Notes: generated from the sequence alone by a model not told the origin. 64,000 nt of DNA from Clostridium magnum DSM 2767 (GCF_001623875.1 NZ_LWAE01000007.1:124001-188000), one strand, 5' to 3'; positions 50,736-60,997 are shown, numbered from the stretch's first letter. Numbers and translations are program-made.

Positions 50736-52130
50736 TTATGCCTTGATGTTTTCTGTTACATCCTCTGTTACGTTAATAGCTTGTTCTTCACATATATCGT
50801 TTATATCACCATCAACCAGATATTTTTTGGTTTCCTTAGCAATAACTCCACTTAATAAAAGAAGTGTTACTAAGTTTGGTATTGCCATAAGTCCGTTAAA
50901 CAGGTCTGCTAAATTCCAAACTAAGTCAAGTTCCCAAACTGAACCTACGAATACGAATATTACCCAAGCAATTCTATAAGGTATTTTTACTTTTGAACCA
51001 AATAAGTATTCAAAGGATCTTTCGCCATAGTAAGACCATCCAAGTATAGTTGAAAATACGAAAGTTAAAAGTCCAACCGTTAGAATGACAGGTCCTATAT
51101 ATGGAATTGCTTCAAAGGCTCTCTTAGTTAAAGCAGCACCTTTTAAACCTTCCTGCCATGCACCGGAGTTTACAAGCACTATACCAGTTAGGGCACATAC
51201 AACAACTGTATCCCAGAAAGTTCCTGTAGCAGATACAAGAGCTTGTTTAACAGGATTTCTAGTTTGTGCTGCAGCAGCAACTATAGGAGCACTTCCAAGA
51301 CCAGATTCATTAGAGAAAAGTCCTCTTGCTATACCAAATCTCATAGCATACATAACACCAGCACCTGCAAATCCACCTACTGCTGCTTGACCAGTGAAAG
51401 CATCTTTAAAAATAAGAGCAATTGCAGCACCAACAGTATCATGACCAATTATAAGTAGTATAATACATCCAATTATATAGAAACCAGCCATAAAAGGAAC
51501 AAGTATATCACAAACCTTTGCAATCTTTTTTATTCCACCAAGAATAACTACTGCAGTAATAATTGCTAGCACAACACCAGTTATATAAGTGGAAACTCCG
51601 AAGGTTTCATTAACCATTACAGAAATTGAATTTGCTTGTACCATATTTCCTATACCAAAAGCAGCTATACCTGCGAATAAAGCAAATAAAACTCCAAGCC
51701 ATTTTTGCTTTAGACCATATTCACATACATACATAGGTCCGCCAGCCATTTCACCATCAGGTTTTTTTACTCTGTATTTAACTGAAAGTAGAGCCTCAGA
51801 ATATTTAGTAGCTATACCAAATACACCGGTAAGCCAAGTCCAAAGTACAGCACCAGGACCACCTATGGCAATTGCAGTAGCAACCCCAACAATATTACCT
51901 GTACCTATTGTTGCAGCAAGAGCTGTAGCTAAAGCACTAAACTGACTTACATCACCTGTTTGTACAAAACTATCTTTGGTTACAGATAGCTTTATTGCCT
52001 TAAAGGTGTGTTTTTGAATAAGACCTGTTTTGAAAGTTAAAAATAAATGAGTTCCAAAAAGTAAGATAATTAAAGGTAGCCCCCATAACCATCCGTCAAG
52101 AGTTGAAACAATTTGATTTAAAGATTCCAA
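50736..52130 (-). CDS. sodium:alanine symporter family (AGCS) transporter
   Basis: Imports alanine or glycine with sodium. The 464 residues show the AGCS signature GNIVGVATAIAIGGPGAVLW, GGPMYVCEYGL, GLFSNESGLGSAPI and about eleven membrane helices. The start is apparently TTG (52128-52130) with GGGGGATGAT upstream. It lies beside the sodium antiporter genes, which would sustain the sodium gradient it uses. Confidence 0.92.
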   Translation of the reverse strand: MESLNQIVSTLDGWLWGLPLIILLFGTHLFLTFKTGLIQKHTFKAIKLSVTKDSFVQTGDVSQFSALATALAATIGTGNIVGVATAIAIGGPGAVLWTWLTGVFGIATKYSEALLSVKYRVKKPDGEMAGGPMYVCEYGLKQKWLGVLFALFAGIAAFGIGNMVQANSISVMVNETFGVSTYITGVVLAIITAVVILGGIKKIAKVCDILVPFMAGFYIIGCIILLIIGHDTVGAAIALIFKDAFTGQAAVGGFAGAGVMYAMRFGIARGLFSNESGLGSAPIVAAAAQTRNPVKQALVSATGTFWDTVVVCALTGIVLVNSGAWQEGLKGAALTKRAFEAIPYIGPVILTVGLLTFVFSTILGWSYYGERSFEYLFGSKVKIPYRIAWVIFVFVGSVWELDLVWNLADLFNGLMAIPNLVTLLLLSGVIAKETKKYLVDGDINDICEEQAINVTEDVTENIKA

Positions 52131-52803
52131 TTTTAAATCATCCCCCTTAATTGAAATTTAATAAAAATTAATCTGTATTCTTATATTAATACAAGTATAT
52201 GTTCTTTGTAAATATAAAATTATCTATTTGTGCGGTATTTTTTTATATAATTATCAATTAAATAGGGGGTTGGTTAATAAATATGCAAAAAAATCAAGGC
52301 AAAGGATAAGTTTCTATGAGTTAATAAGTATTGTTTTTAAGTGAGTGAATTTTCTGAAATATGAATTTAAAATAGATATATTAACTATTTTTGAAAAATA
52401 GAAACGTATTTTATGCATTTTGCTAGAATCTAATAAAAATATTAAATTTTATGAAGGGAAAATTGGGTTAGAGATTATTTTATTGTATCAGATTCTTAGT
52501 ATGATAAATCTAAAGAAGTAGTTGATTTACAATTACATATTATTTTGGAAGAAAATCAAAGTTACAAGTTTAAAAAATTCATTAATTCTTAAATAATTTT
52601 GTTAAAAATTATTAAAATTTAAATTTTATTTATGATGCTTAATTTGTAAATTTTTATGTATGAAATATGATATAATTACAGATAAATAGTAGAATTTTAT
52701 GATGGACAATCTGTAATTAATACTAAATGTTGACACTAATATTTCAAAATAGCAGCATGTGATGATGTAGTTTCATTTATTCGAAAATTAAGGGGGTGGC
52801 AAA
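52131..52803. other. AT-rich intergenic region before the deacetylase gene
   Basis: About 670 bases without a supported gene, RNA or repeat. A TATAAT word at about 52671 could be the -10 element of the deacetylase promoter, though no good -35 is at the right spacing. GGGGGTGG at 52792 is the ribosome site. I see nothing else in it. Confidence 0.5.
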
Positions 52804-53679
52804 ATGAGAAGAAAAGCAAAAAAGAGGACAAGCATTGGAAGCATAATACTAGGTATCATTTTATTATTTTCAATATCATCCATTGCAGGATTTAAAATTG
52901 CAGAAAAAACAGACACTAAAGTCAATATAATTGCTGCATCAACTGGTGAAAGCTCAGGAAATAATATTCAACTACAGCAGGTTTCTAATAATACAAATTC
53001 AGAAACTGATATTAATGAAAATAAACAGGATGAAGCAACTCAAAATAAATTAGAAGCAACTAATATTAAAGAAAATAAAGGACAAGTAGTAACGCCTGAT
53101 GGCACAAAGGTTGCCTATTTAACTTTCGATGATGGGCCAACGCCATATATAACTTCTAATATATTAGATATACTAAAAGAAAATCACATTAAAGCTACGT
53201 TTTTTGTAATTGGGAAAATGGCTGAAAGAAATCCGGATCTATTAAAACGGGAAAAATCAGAAGGACATACAGTTGCTAATCATACTTATTCACACAATTA
53301 TAAATATATTTATTCATCAACTGACAATTTTTTGCAAGAATTGAAAGTAGCAGATGAAGTAATAACATCTATAATAGGAGAGCACAACAAAACTCTTATT
53401 AGATTTCCAGGAGGTTCTTTTGGAAGACAAGCTTATAAGCAAGCCGTTGAAAGTTCTGGTTATCATTATGTAGATTGGAATTGTTTAAATGGTGATGCAG
53501 AAGTTGCAACTGCATCTGTAGACAGGCTTATTTCAAGATTTAAAGAAACTACTCAGGATCAGAAGGAACTGATAATTCTTATGCATGATGCACCTGGGAA
53601 GACTACTACTGTACAAGCGTTACCTGAAATAATAAAATATCTAAAAGCTAACGGATATTTATTTAAAACATTGAATTAA
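52804..53679 (+). CDS. exported polysaccharide deacetylase (NodB domain)
   Basis: Removes acetyl groups from peptidoglycan or other surface glycans. 291 residues: positively charged start, membrane anchor at about 15-33, a 65-residue Asn/Gln/Glu-rich linker, then the NodB domain: AYLTFDDGPTPY (catalytic Asp-Asp), HTVANHTYSH (metal-binding histidines), RFPGGS and LIILMHDA. Close to the Bacillus PdaA/PgdA type. AAGGGGGTGG precedes the ATG. A separate unit with its own terminator. Confidence 0.92.
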   Translation: MRRKAKKRTSIGSIILGIILLFSISSIAGFKIAEKTDTKVNIIAASTGESSGNNIQLQQVSNNTNSETDINENKQDEATQNKLEATNIKENKGQVVTPDGTKVAYLTFDDGPTPYITSNILDILKENHIKATFFVIGKMAERNPDLLKREKSEGHTVANHTYSHNYKYIYSSTDNFLQELKVADEVITSIIGEHNKTLIRFPGGSFGRQAYKQAVESSGYHYVDWNCLNGDAEVATASVDRLISRFKETTQDQKELIILMHDAPGKTTTVQALPEIIKYLKANGYLFKTLN

Positions 53680-53687
53680 ATAATAGA

Positions 53688-53732
53688 AAATAGTCACTTT
53701 GATGCTGCGTGTATTCAAAGTGACTATTTTTT
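53688..53732 (+). terminator. terminator after the deacetylase gene
   Basis: Fifteen-base-pair stem AAATAGTCACTTTGA / TCAAAGTGACTATTT, 11-base loop, T run. Confidence 0.9.
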
Positions 53733-54186
53733 TAGTGTACAAAAATGAATAATTCATTTTACAGAAAAGTCTATCAGTCAAAAGTAAATATATAAACTAT
53801 TATTATAAGATAAATTGTCTTAGTATAGGATAGAATTTAGAAAAATGAATTTTATTGAGAGTTGGGTTGCAAAAATTAAACTTTATATATACTGCTTACC
53901 TGATAAAAAAATACAGTATATACTAATAAATAACATTAATTGCAGAAATAAAAAGTAAAAAAATGTAAATATAAATCAGTATAAAAGAAAGCAATTAAAA
54001 GAAAAATGAAGCAAATAAAATGTATGCAGTCTTAGTTTTGCGTAAAACAATATAATTGCCAAAAATAACAAAAAATATCCTAAAAATGGTTGATTTTAAA
54101 AATAAAGTATTTATAATTATCTATATAGCTAAAAATAAAAAGTAGCGATTTACAAATAAACTGTAGCAGAAGGAGATGTTAGAAGA
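53733..54186. other. AT-rich intergenic region before glgP
   Basis: About 450 bases with no supported reading frame, hairpin or repeat. GAAGGAGATG at about 54171 is the glgP ribosome site. Nothing else recognised. Confidence 0.5.
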
Positions 54187-55794
54187 ATGCAAAATAGTTA
54201 TCCTACAGTTGCATATTTTTCGATGGAATTTGGATTAAACTCAGATTTTAAAATTTATGCAGGAGGGCTTGGAATACTTGCAGGTGATTATTTAAAGGCT
54301 GCAAAAGATAATATGCTTCCAGTCATTGGGATAGGAATCAAGTGGAAGCAAGGTTATGTAGAACAGCATATAGATAAAGATGGCAAGATAGTGGACTCTT
54401 TTTATAATAATGAATATGGTTTTCTAAAAGATACTGGAGTTAAAGTAGACGTTAAAATAAGGGAAAGAGATGTTTGGTGTAAGGTATGGAAAGTGGATTG
54501 CTTTGAAAACTCAGAGCTCTATCTGCTGGATACAGATTTACCAGAGAATTCAGATAGGTGGATAACAGGGCAGCTGTATGGATGGTTTGAAGAAGAAAGG
54601 ATAGCTCAGGAAATGGTTCTGGGAATTGGAGGAATAAGAGCTTTAAGGGCTTTAAAGAAAAATGTAGATATATTTCATTTTAATGAAGGACACGCAGTGT
54701 TTGCAGGTTTTGAGCTTATTAAAGAAAAGAAAGAAAGAGGATATAATCCTTACGATGCTTGGAATGAATCCAGAAAACAAATTGTATTTACTACACATAC
54801 ACCGGTTATAGAAGGTAATGAGTTTCATGGACTTAACATTTTAGAGTATATGGGAGCCTTTAATGGACTTGATCGATATTTGGTTAGGGAGATAGGTGGC
54901 GATCCTTTTAATATGACAGCTGCGGGGCTTAGACTATCAAAAAAGTCAAATGCTGTATCAGTGTTGCATGGCAGGATTGCCAATGATATGTGGAAATCTG
55001 TTGACAGAAGAAGTGAAATTATAAGTATAACAAATGGGGTACACCTAGGGACTTGGGGAGATAAAAAAATAATAGAAGCTAATGAAAGAGGGGAAAATCT
55101 ATGGGACTACCATATGAACAATAAGGAAAAGCTTATAGATTTTATATACGAGGAAAAGGATGTTAAGTTAGACAAAGATAAGCTATTAATAGGATTTGCA
55201 AGAAGAGCAGCACCCTATAAAAGGGGAGATTTAATATTTACAGATGAAGAAAGAATAGCACCTCTACTTAAAAATGGAGATATACAAATCATAATATCCT
55301 CTAAGGCACATCCTTTGGATTTTACGGGAAAAGAAATAATTAAGCATATTTTAGGTATAGAAAAAAAGTATCCTAATTCAGTGGTATTTTTAGATAACTA
55401 CAATATGAAAAAGGCAGATTTGCTTACAAAGGGGGTAGATGTATGGCTTAACAACCCTAGAGTAACTAAGGAAGCCTGTGGAACTTCCGGTATGAAGGCT
55501 GCTATTAATGGAGTATTAAATTTAAGTACCTTAGATGGTTGGTGGCCTGAAGCCTGCTGGGATGAAGTAACTGGCTGGCAAATAGGTGGGGGCTTTGTAT
55601 CTGATGATATAAAGGAACAAGATAGAAATGATGCAGCTAGTCTTTATGATGTGCTTTTCAACAAAGTACTAAAGACTTACTATAATGATCGCAAAAAGTG
55701 GACTGAAATGATGGTGGCAAGCATAAATGCTATGGTGAACAGATATTCTGGGGATAGAATGATAAAGGAATATTATGAGAAACTTTATAGATAA
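54187..55794 (+). CDS. glgP: alpha-glucan (glycogen) phosphorylase, short form
   Basis: Releases glucose-1-phosphate from alpha-1,4-glucan. The 535-residue product is the short GT35 form, lacking the N-terminal regulatory part of the ~800-residue enzymes. Marks: AYFSMEFGLNSDFKIYAGGL, HFNEGHA near 175, VVFLDNYNM, and the PLP site EACGTSGMKAAINGVLN with the lysine in GMKA. AAGGAGATG precedes the ATG. It heads a gene set with a GT4 synthase and a nucleotidyltransferase/pseudo-phosphomannomutase, a coherent glucan storage unit. Strand and spacing (150 bases) allow cotranscription. Confidence 0.9.
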   Translation: MQNSYPTVAYFSMEFGLNSDFKIYAGGLGILAGDYLKAAKDNMLPVIGIGIKWKQGYVEQHIDKDGKIVDSFYNNEYGFLKDTGVKVDVKIRERDVWCKVWKVDCFENSELYLLDTDLPENSDRWITGQLYGWFEEERIAQEMVLGIGGIRALRALKKNVDIFHFNEGHAVFAGFELIKEKKERGYNPYDAWNESRKQIVFTTHTPVIEGNEFHGLNILEYMGAFNGLDRYLVREIGGDPFNMTAAGLRLSKKSNAVSVLHGRIANDMWKSVDRRSEIISITNGVHLGTWGDKKIIEANERGENLWDYHMNNKEKLIDFIYEEKDVKLDKDKLLIGFARRAAPYKRGDLIFTDEERIAPLLKNGDIQIIISSKAHPLDFTGKEIIKHILGIEKKYPNSVVFLDNYNMKKADLLTKGVDVWLNNPRVTKEACGTSGMKAAINGVLNLSTLDGWWPEACWDEVTGWQIGGGFVSDDIKEQDRNDAASLYDVLFNKVLKTYYNDRKKWTEMMVASINAMVNRYSGDRMIKEYYEKLYR

Positions 55795-55869
55795 CCAGAA
55801 TAAAATTATATATAGAGAATAGAATACTATGATTGAGGTAAAAGGTTGGTCTGTATTAACGGCCCTTAA

Positions 55870-55900
55870 TATCCCCCGCCTCTATAAGGGGCGGGGACAA
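55870..55900 (+). repeat. GC-rich hairpin between glgP and the GT4 synthase gene
   Basis: CCCCCGCC..GGCGGGG with loop TCTATAAGG is sharply richer in G+C than its surroundings. It resembles the C-rich terminal hairpins of IS200/IS605-type elements, such as that at 62730. No reading frame nearby. May be a REP-like relic that also stabilises the upstream glgP mRNA end. Confidence 0.45.
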
Positions 55901-55946
55901 TATATCTTTTTTTGTATTAATATTTAACTTAGGAAGGAGTTGGAGT

Positions 55947-57521
55947 ATGAGAATCTTAATGCTTTCATGGGAGTATCCGCCAAAAAATGTAGGTGGATTA
56001 TCAAACCATGTATACTATTTATCACAGGCCTTAAGTAAAATGGGACATGAAATACATGTTATAACATGTGAGGAGGGTACAGCACCACTACAAGAAAATG
56101 ATAATGGGGTTTTTGTACATAGGGTCGCTCCTTATAAAATAGACACAAGCGATTTCACTAAATGGGTAATGCAGCTTAATTTTGCAATAGTTGAGGAAGC
56201 AATAAAAATTATTACTACAAGTGGTAAGTTTGACATAATACACGCTCACGACTGGCTGTCAGCATTTAGTGCAAAAACTTTAAAATGTTCTTTTAAAATC
56301 CCAACTGTATGTACAATCCATGCTACTGAGTATGGAAGAAATGGTGGAATAAGAACTGAGATGCAAAGATATATATCTTCTACAGAGTGGTTTTTAAGTT
56401 ACGAAGCATGGAAGGTAGTAGCTTGCAGTAATTATATGAGACATCAAATAAGTGATGTGTTTGCAGTACCATGGGAAAAAATATGGGTAATTCCAAATGG
56501 TGTAGAACCAGAAAAATTTAATTTTGAATTTGAATGGTTAACATTTAGAAGAAGATATGCTAGAGATGAGGAAAAGATAATTTTTTATATAGGAAGACAT
56601 GTATTTGAAAAGGGAATACATTTACTTATAGAATCAGCTCAAGGAATAATTGCTAGATATAATAATTCTAAATTTGTTATAGCTGGAACAGGACCGATGA
56701 CTAATGAACTGAAACATAGAGTAAGGCAAATGGGTATAGAAGAAAAGTTTGTATTTACAGGTTATATGAGTGATGAGGATAGGGATAAGCTTTATAGAGT
56801 AGCTAATGTAGCAGTATTTCCATCTCTTTATGAGCCTTTTGGAATAGTTGTGCTTGAGGCTATGGCAGCAGGTTGTCCTGTTGTAGTTTCTGATACTGGT
56901 GGCCTTGGGGAGATAGTTCAGCATAAAATGAACGGATTAAAGACTATAAATGGGTCTTCTCAAAGCATAGTAGATAACATAAGCCAGCTGTTATATAATG
57001 ATGAACTTGCAAATGGACTTAAAGAAAATGCTCTAAAAAGTGTATACGAGAAATATACTTGGAATAAAGTAGCGGAAACTACAATATGTATGTATAACTG
57101 GATTGTAGAAGAAGCTAAAGGTACAGAATGGGAAATAAGGACAAATAAAGAGAGTAAGCATGGAGATGTTCTTACATTAAAGAATGAACTTAAGAACGTA
57201 ATAAAAGAAAAATCAAAGTCTACAAAGGAATCATTAGACAGTATAGCTTGTAAAACTATAGAAACAGTGGACAATATTTCGAATGTAAAAGATAAAATAG
57301 CAGATAGGACAAAGGAAGCGGTTAATAATGTTTCTGATGCTGTTACAAATGTTAAGGGGAAAATTAGTACAAAAACTAAAGAAGTAGCAGATGGTGCATT
57401 AGATATAAAACATAAGATAACCAATAAAACAAAAGAAGCTGCTGAGGGGATAAAAGAAGGTATATCAGAAATAAAAGAAAAACTATCGAAGGAAGACCAG
57501 AAAGACTTAGATAATAAATAA
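55947..57521 (+). CDS. GT4 glycosyltransferase (glycogen-synthase-like) with a LEA-like tail
   Basis: Residues 1 to about 395 are a GT-B glycosyltransferase: SWEYPPKNVGGLSNHVYYLS at the start, HAHDWLSA, and the C-terminal EPFGIVVLEAMAAGCPVV with the E-x7-E pair. Archaeal and clostridial glycogen synthases of family GT4 look like this. The last ~125 residues are an added amphipathic tail of 11-residue-like repeats (KTKEVADGALDIKHKITNKT then KEAAEGIKEG), rich in K, E, A and T and free of C and P, resembling late-embryogenesis-abundant proteins. It could bind the granule surface or membrane. GGAAGGAG precedes the ATG. Confidence 0.82.
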   Translation: MRILMLSWEYPPKNVGGLSNHVYYLSQALSKMGHEIHVITCEEGTAPLQENDNGVFVHRVAPYKIDTSDFTKWVMQLNFAIVEEAIKIITTSGKFDIIHAHDWLSAFSAKTLKCSFKIPTVCTIHATEYGRNGGIRTEMQRYISSTEWFLSYEAWKVVACSNYMRHQISDVFAVPWEKIWVIPNGVEPEKFNFEFEWLTFRRRYARDEEKIIFYIGRHVFEKGIHLLIESAQGIIARYNNSKFVIAGTGPMTNELKHRVRQMGIEEKFVFTGYMSDEDRDKLYRVANVAVFPSLYEPFGIVVLEAMAAGCPVVVSDTGGLGEIVQHKMNGLKTINGSSQSIVDNISQLLYNDELANGLKENALKSVYEKYTWNKVAETTICMYNWIVEEAKGTEWEIRTNKESKHGDVLTLKNELKNVIKEKSKSTKESLDSIACKTIETVDNISNVKDKIADRTKEAVNNVSDAVTNVKGKISTKTKEVADGALDIKHKITNKTKEAAEGIKEGISEIKEKLSKEDQKDLDNK

Positions 57522-57544
57522 ATTTCAAAAAGGGGATGAGAATT

Positions 57545-59995
57545 ATGAAAGCTATTATAATGGCAGGGGGAGAAGGAACTAGATTAAGACCTTTAACATG
57601 TAATATACCAAAACCAATGATGCCAATCATGGACAAACCAGTTATGGAGTATGCAGTTGAGCTTTTAAAGAGAAATGGGATAACTGAGATTGGCGTTACC
57701 CTTCAATATTTACCAGATGAAATTACAGGTTATTTCGGTGATGGTAAAGACTTTGGGGTAAATATGAGGTATTTTATAGAAGAAACTCCTCTGGGGACTG
57801 CAGGTAGTGTTAAAAATGCCGAAGCTTTCCTTGATGATACCTTTATAGTTATAAGTGGGGATGCTTTAACTGATATAGATTTATCAAAAGCCATTGCTTA
57901 TCATAAAAAGAAACAATCCATAGCAACTCTAGTTCTTAAGGAGGTTCCTGTACCACTTGAATTTGGGGTAGTTGTAACAGATAACAATGGTAAAGTTACA
58001 GGTTTCCTTGAAAAACCAAGTTGGAGTGAAGTTTTTAGTGATAAGGTAAATACAGGTATATATATACTTGAACCGGAAATATTTAATTACTTTGAAAAAG
58101 AGCAGAAGTTTGATTTTAGTAATGACCTATTTCCGATATTACTACATGATAAAAGACCTATGTTTGGGTACGTAGCTGAAGGATATTGGTGTGATATTGG
58201 TAATATTGAACAATATATTAGATGTCACTTTGATATACTTAAGTCTTTAGTAAAGGTGAATATAAAGGGTGAAAAGTATAAGGATGGTATATGGGTTGGT
58301 CAAAACTGTGAAATTAGTCCTAATGCCAAAATATCTACACCTGTTTATATAGGAGCTGGCAGCAAAGTATATGATGGAGCGCAGATTGGCCCATACACTA
58401 TATTGGGAAAAAATAACATAATATCCAGTAATGCTACAATAAAGAGAAGTGTTATTTTTGACAATTGCTATGTAGGAGATAATGCTCAAGTAAGAGGAGC
58501 TGTACTTTGTAAAAAGGTCCAGTTAGAATCAAAAGTCTCTGTATTCGAAGAAGCAGCGATTGGTGATGATACTCTTATAAGAGAAAAAGCTCTTGTTAAA
58601 CCGGGAATAAAAATATGGCCAAATAAAGTTATTGAAGCTAGTACAGTGGTTAAGGAGAATGTGATTTGGGGAGGAAAATTTTCGAAATCCTTATTTGGAA
58701 AGAAGGGTATTAGCGGAGAGGTTAATGTAGATATAACACCGGAGTTTGTATCAAGACTTGGTTCTGCTTATGGATCAATATTAAAACCGGATTCAAAGGT
58801 TGCTATAGCATGTAGTGATAATGGTGCGGCGCAAATGTTTAAGTATTCTATTGCTACAGGATTACTTTCTATGGGAGTTGAAGTATTAGACTTAAAGAGA
58901 ATGCCTAGAGCCTTAACAAGACAGTCTAGTATGTTCTTTGGAGCTCAAGCTGGTATTCATGTTTCTATAGATAGTGATGATGCTGAAAAAGTTGATATAG
59001 TATTTATGGATCAAAATGGACTTGATATAGATAAAAGTGTAGAAAGAAAGATTGAAAATAGCTTTATAAGAGAGGATTTTAGAAGGGTTAAGACTGACAC
59101 CTTTAAGCAAATAACTCATATATATAATGGTTTGGAATATTATACTAGACAACTTATAAATGAGCTTGGAGTTCATAAAATAAGAAGTCAAAAATATAAA
59201 GTTGTTATATGTATTAAAAACCCTATGTTGTTAAATATAGCTAGAGATCTATTCCAAGAGCTTAAAGTAAATGTTAAAATTTACGATGAATTTAATGATA
59301 TTTTAGGATTAAAGAAAGAAGTAATAGAAACTAATGCCAATTTGGGAATTAGAATCGATGATGAGTGTGAGCAGGGAATTTTAATAGACGAAAAGGGAAA
59401 TGTAATTAAAGATGATTTATTCGATGCAATAAATGCTCTTGTTATGTTGAAGTCTACAAATATTAAAACCTTAGTTGTTCCCGTTACTGCTTCGTCTACA
59501 ATGGAACAGATAGCAGAAATGTGTGGATGCAAATTTATAAGAACAAAAACTTCACAAAAGGCTATAGTTGACACTTATCTTAAAAATGAAAATAATGTAA
59601 CTAGAAGAGAACTAGTGATGTCATATTTAATGTCTTTAGATACTATAAGTGTATGTATGTTAACACTTAATCTTATGGCTGCATCTAACTTGCCGCTTTC
59701 AAGTATATTAACACAGATTCCTAGATATCATATTGCTAAAAAGGAAGTAAGGTGTCCATGGAATATGAAAGGCAAAGTAATGAGGAATCTTATAGAAGAA
59801 AATAACTCCAACTCTGTAGATTTAATTGAAGGAGTTAAGTTAAATTTTGATGGAGGATGGGCATTGGTTTTACCAGATGCGGAGGAGCCTCTTTGCAGAG
59901 TTTATGCTGAGTCAAAGGATTCAGAGGAACTGAAAAGACTTACTGACGATCTACTTAATAGAATTGAGATTATAACGGAAGAAAATAGTATCTAA
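57545..59995 (+). CDS. nucleotidyltransferase fused to a degenerate phosphomannomutase
   Basis: 816 residues. The first ~235 are an active-looking nucleotidyltransferase (AGGEGTRLRPLTCNIPKPM then MPIMDKPVMEY, typical mannose- or glucose-1-phosphate binding); ~250-370 is a left-handed beta-helix of hexapeptide repeats; ~380 to the end has the phosphomannomutase fold but not its active site: where the phosphoserine TASHNP loop belongs there is VSIDSDDAEK, and the metal loop DGDGDR is replaced by IDDECEQ. So the last domain is probably non-catalytic and regulatory. The first domain would supply NDP-hexose to the GT4 enzyme just upstream (23 bases). ATG at 57545 with GGGGATGAG upstream. Confidence 0.85.
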   Translation: MKAIIMAGGEGTRLRPLTCNIPKPMMPIMDKPVMEYAVELLKRNGITEIGVTLQYLPDEITGYFGDGKDFGVNMRYFIEETPLGTAGSVKNAEAFLDDTFIVISGDALTDIDLSKAIAYHKKKQSIATLVLKEVPVPLEFGVVVTDNNGKVTGFLEKPSWSEVFSDKVNTGIYILEPEIFNYFEKEQKFDFSNDLFPILLHDKRPMFGYVAEGYWCDIGNIEQYIRCHFDILKSLVKVNIKGEKYKDGIWVGQNCEISPNAKISTPVYIGAGSKVYDGAQIGPYTILGKNNIISSNATIKRSVIFDNCYVGDNAQVRGAVLCKKVQLESKVSVFEEAAIGDDTLIREKALVKPGIKIWPNKVIEASTVVKENVIWGGKFSKSLFGKKGISGEVNVDITPEFVSRLGSAYGSILKPDSKVAIACSDNGAAQMFKYSIATGLLSMGVEVLDLKRMPRALTRQSSMFFGAQAGIHVSIDSDDAEKVDIVFMDQNGLDIDKSVERKIENSFIREDFRRVKTDTFKQITHIYNGLEYYTRQLINELGVHKIRSQKYKVVICIKNPMLLNIARDLFQELKVNVKIYDEFNDILGLKKEVIETNANLGIRIDDECEQGILIDEKGNVIKDDLFDAINALVMLKSTNIKTLVVPVTASSTMEQIAEMCGCKFIRTKTSQKAIVDTYLKNENNVTRRELVMSYLMSLDTISVCMLTLNLMAASNLPLSSILTQIPRYHIAKKEVRCPWNMKGKVMRNLIEENNSNSVDLIEGVKLNFDGGWALVLPDAEEPLCRVYAESKDSEELKRLTDDLLNRIEIITEENSI

Positions 59996-60021
59996 GTAAA
60001 AATCACGTAAAATTCTCGTTT

Positions 60022-60056
60022 AAAAATAGCAGGAAATTTTTCTGCTATTTTTAAGT
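60022..60056 (+). terminator. terminator after the glucan gene set
   Basis: Eleven-base-pair stem AAAAATAGCAG / CTGCTATTTTT, 9-base loop, T-rich end, 27 bases beyond the stop codon. Confidence 0.85.
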
Positions 60057-60100
60057 TTCATTTGAATTATTTTAAAACAAAGCCTTTATTTTAGATATTT

Positions 60101-60743
60101 TTAACTGTTTTCTAATACCAGATATTTTTCATATCCAATTGACCTTATAACTACTTTTTTTCCGCTACGATTTAATTCACCAACATAATCATCATAAAGT
60201 TTGCTTATAAAATAGAGCTTTTCTATATATGTAATTACACAGTCAAAGTTATATTTAAAAGCATTTCTATAATCTTTAATAGGATATTCTTTTAACTGCT
60301 GTTTATGGTCAAGTATTATATCTCTAATTGCTTATCTCACTACTTTAGAAAGCTTATTATCACTCTTTTGTTAGCTATATAAGGATAAATACTTGATGTT
60401 CTTAATATAGTTAATTCATTAGAATGATTATCAATTTCTACAACATCGTTGGCAATTACAAATATAGGCAAATAGTCTACATATGGAGCACTAATTCCTT
60501 TAGCTTGAAGCTGTTTATTAACTAATCTTTGCATAATTCCAAAACATCCAATAGATTTTCAGGTGTTGGATAGCTACGGATAAAGCAAGATATAAATGGG
60601 AACAAAAGGTCAATTGTAAGTATAACCTGTAGAAATCTATATATAGGATACCTGACTTTAGAAGTATATACTTTATATACACCATAGAAATATATCATAG
60701 GTAAGTATATAATACATTTAATTAAATTCAAAAACATAAGCAT
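60101..60743 (-). pseudogene. decayed NERD-like (nuclease-related) gene
   Basis: Three fragments in different frames: 60522-60743 (an N-terminal membrane helix pair), 60340-60534 (VDYLPIFVIANDVVEI then RTSSIYPYI, recalling the NERD fold) and 60101 to about 60340 (IILDHKQQLKEYPIKDYRNA and VVIRSIGYEKYLVLENS). A frameshift separates the first two; the second and third are parted by another frameshift and a Gln-to-stop change (TAA where KVVRQAIRD is expected). The family call is tentative. Confidence 0.5.
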
Positions 60744-60754
60744 AATCCCCCCAG

Positions 60755-60997
60755 TTAGTTATTATTTATATTCGTCTCATTTGAACTTACCATTACAACA
60801 CTGTCAGCCTTATCCCATCTAGTCTTACTTATTGCTGTAGCAATATTATAATAATCTGTGACTGTAATCTTTGTTACTCTAGAACTTGTGACCTGTATTG
60901 TATTCTCTGCCTTTGCTTGGTTTGTACTGACACTACAAACCGTTGCAGTTAAAACAATCACTAATGAAATAGTTGTTGCTAATATTTTTTTATTCAT
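60755..60997 (-). pseudogene. truncated cell-wall-binding (CWB2) protein start
   Basis: 80 residues: a signal peptide (about 1-30, LATTISLVIVLTATVCSV then AKA) followed by the beginning of one CWB2 repeat (DYYNIATAISKTRWDKADSV) that normally continues with a DALAG-type stretch and two more repeats. The frame stops after SSNETNINNN. No following CWB2 sequence is evident on this strand, so this is the residue of a larger surface protein. GGAGG-like site before the ATG. Confidence 0.55.

Noticed and set aside
50713..50979. 88-residue plus-strand frame and others across the AGCS gene
   Set aside because: Shadows of a membrane protein gene on the opposite strand; no ribosome sites.
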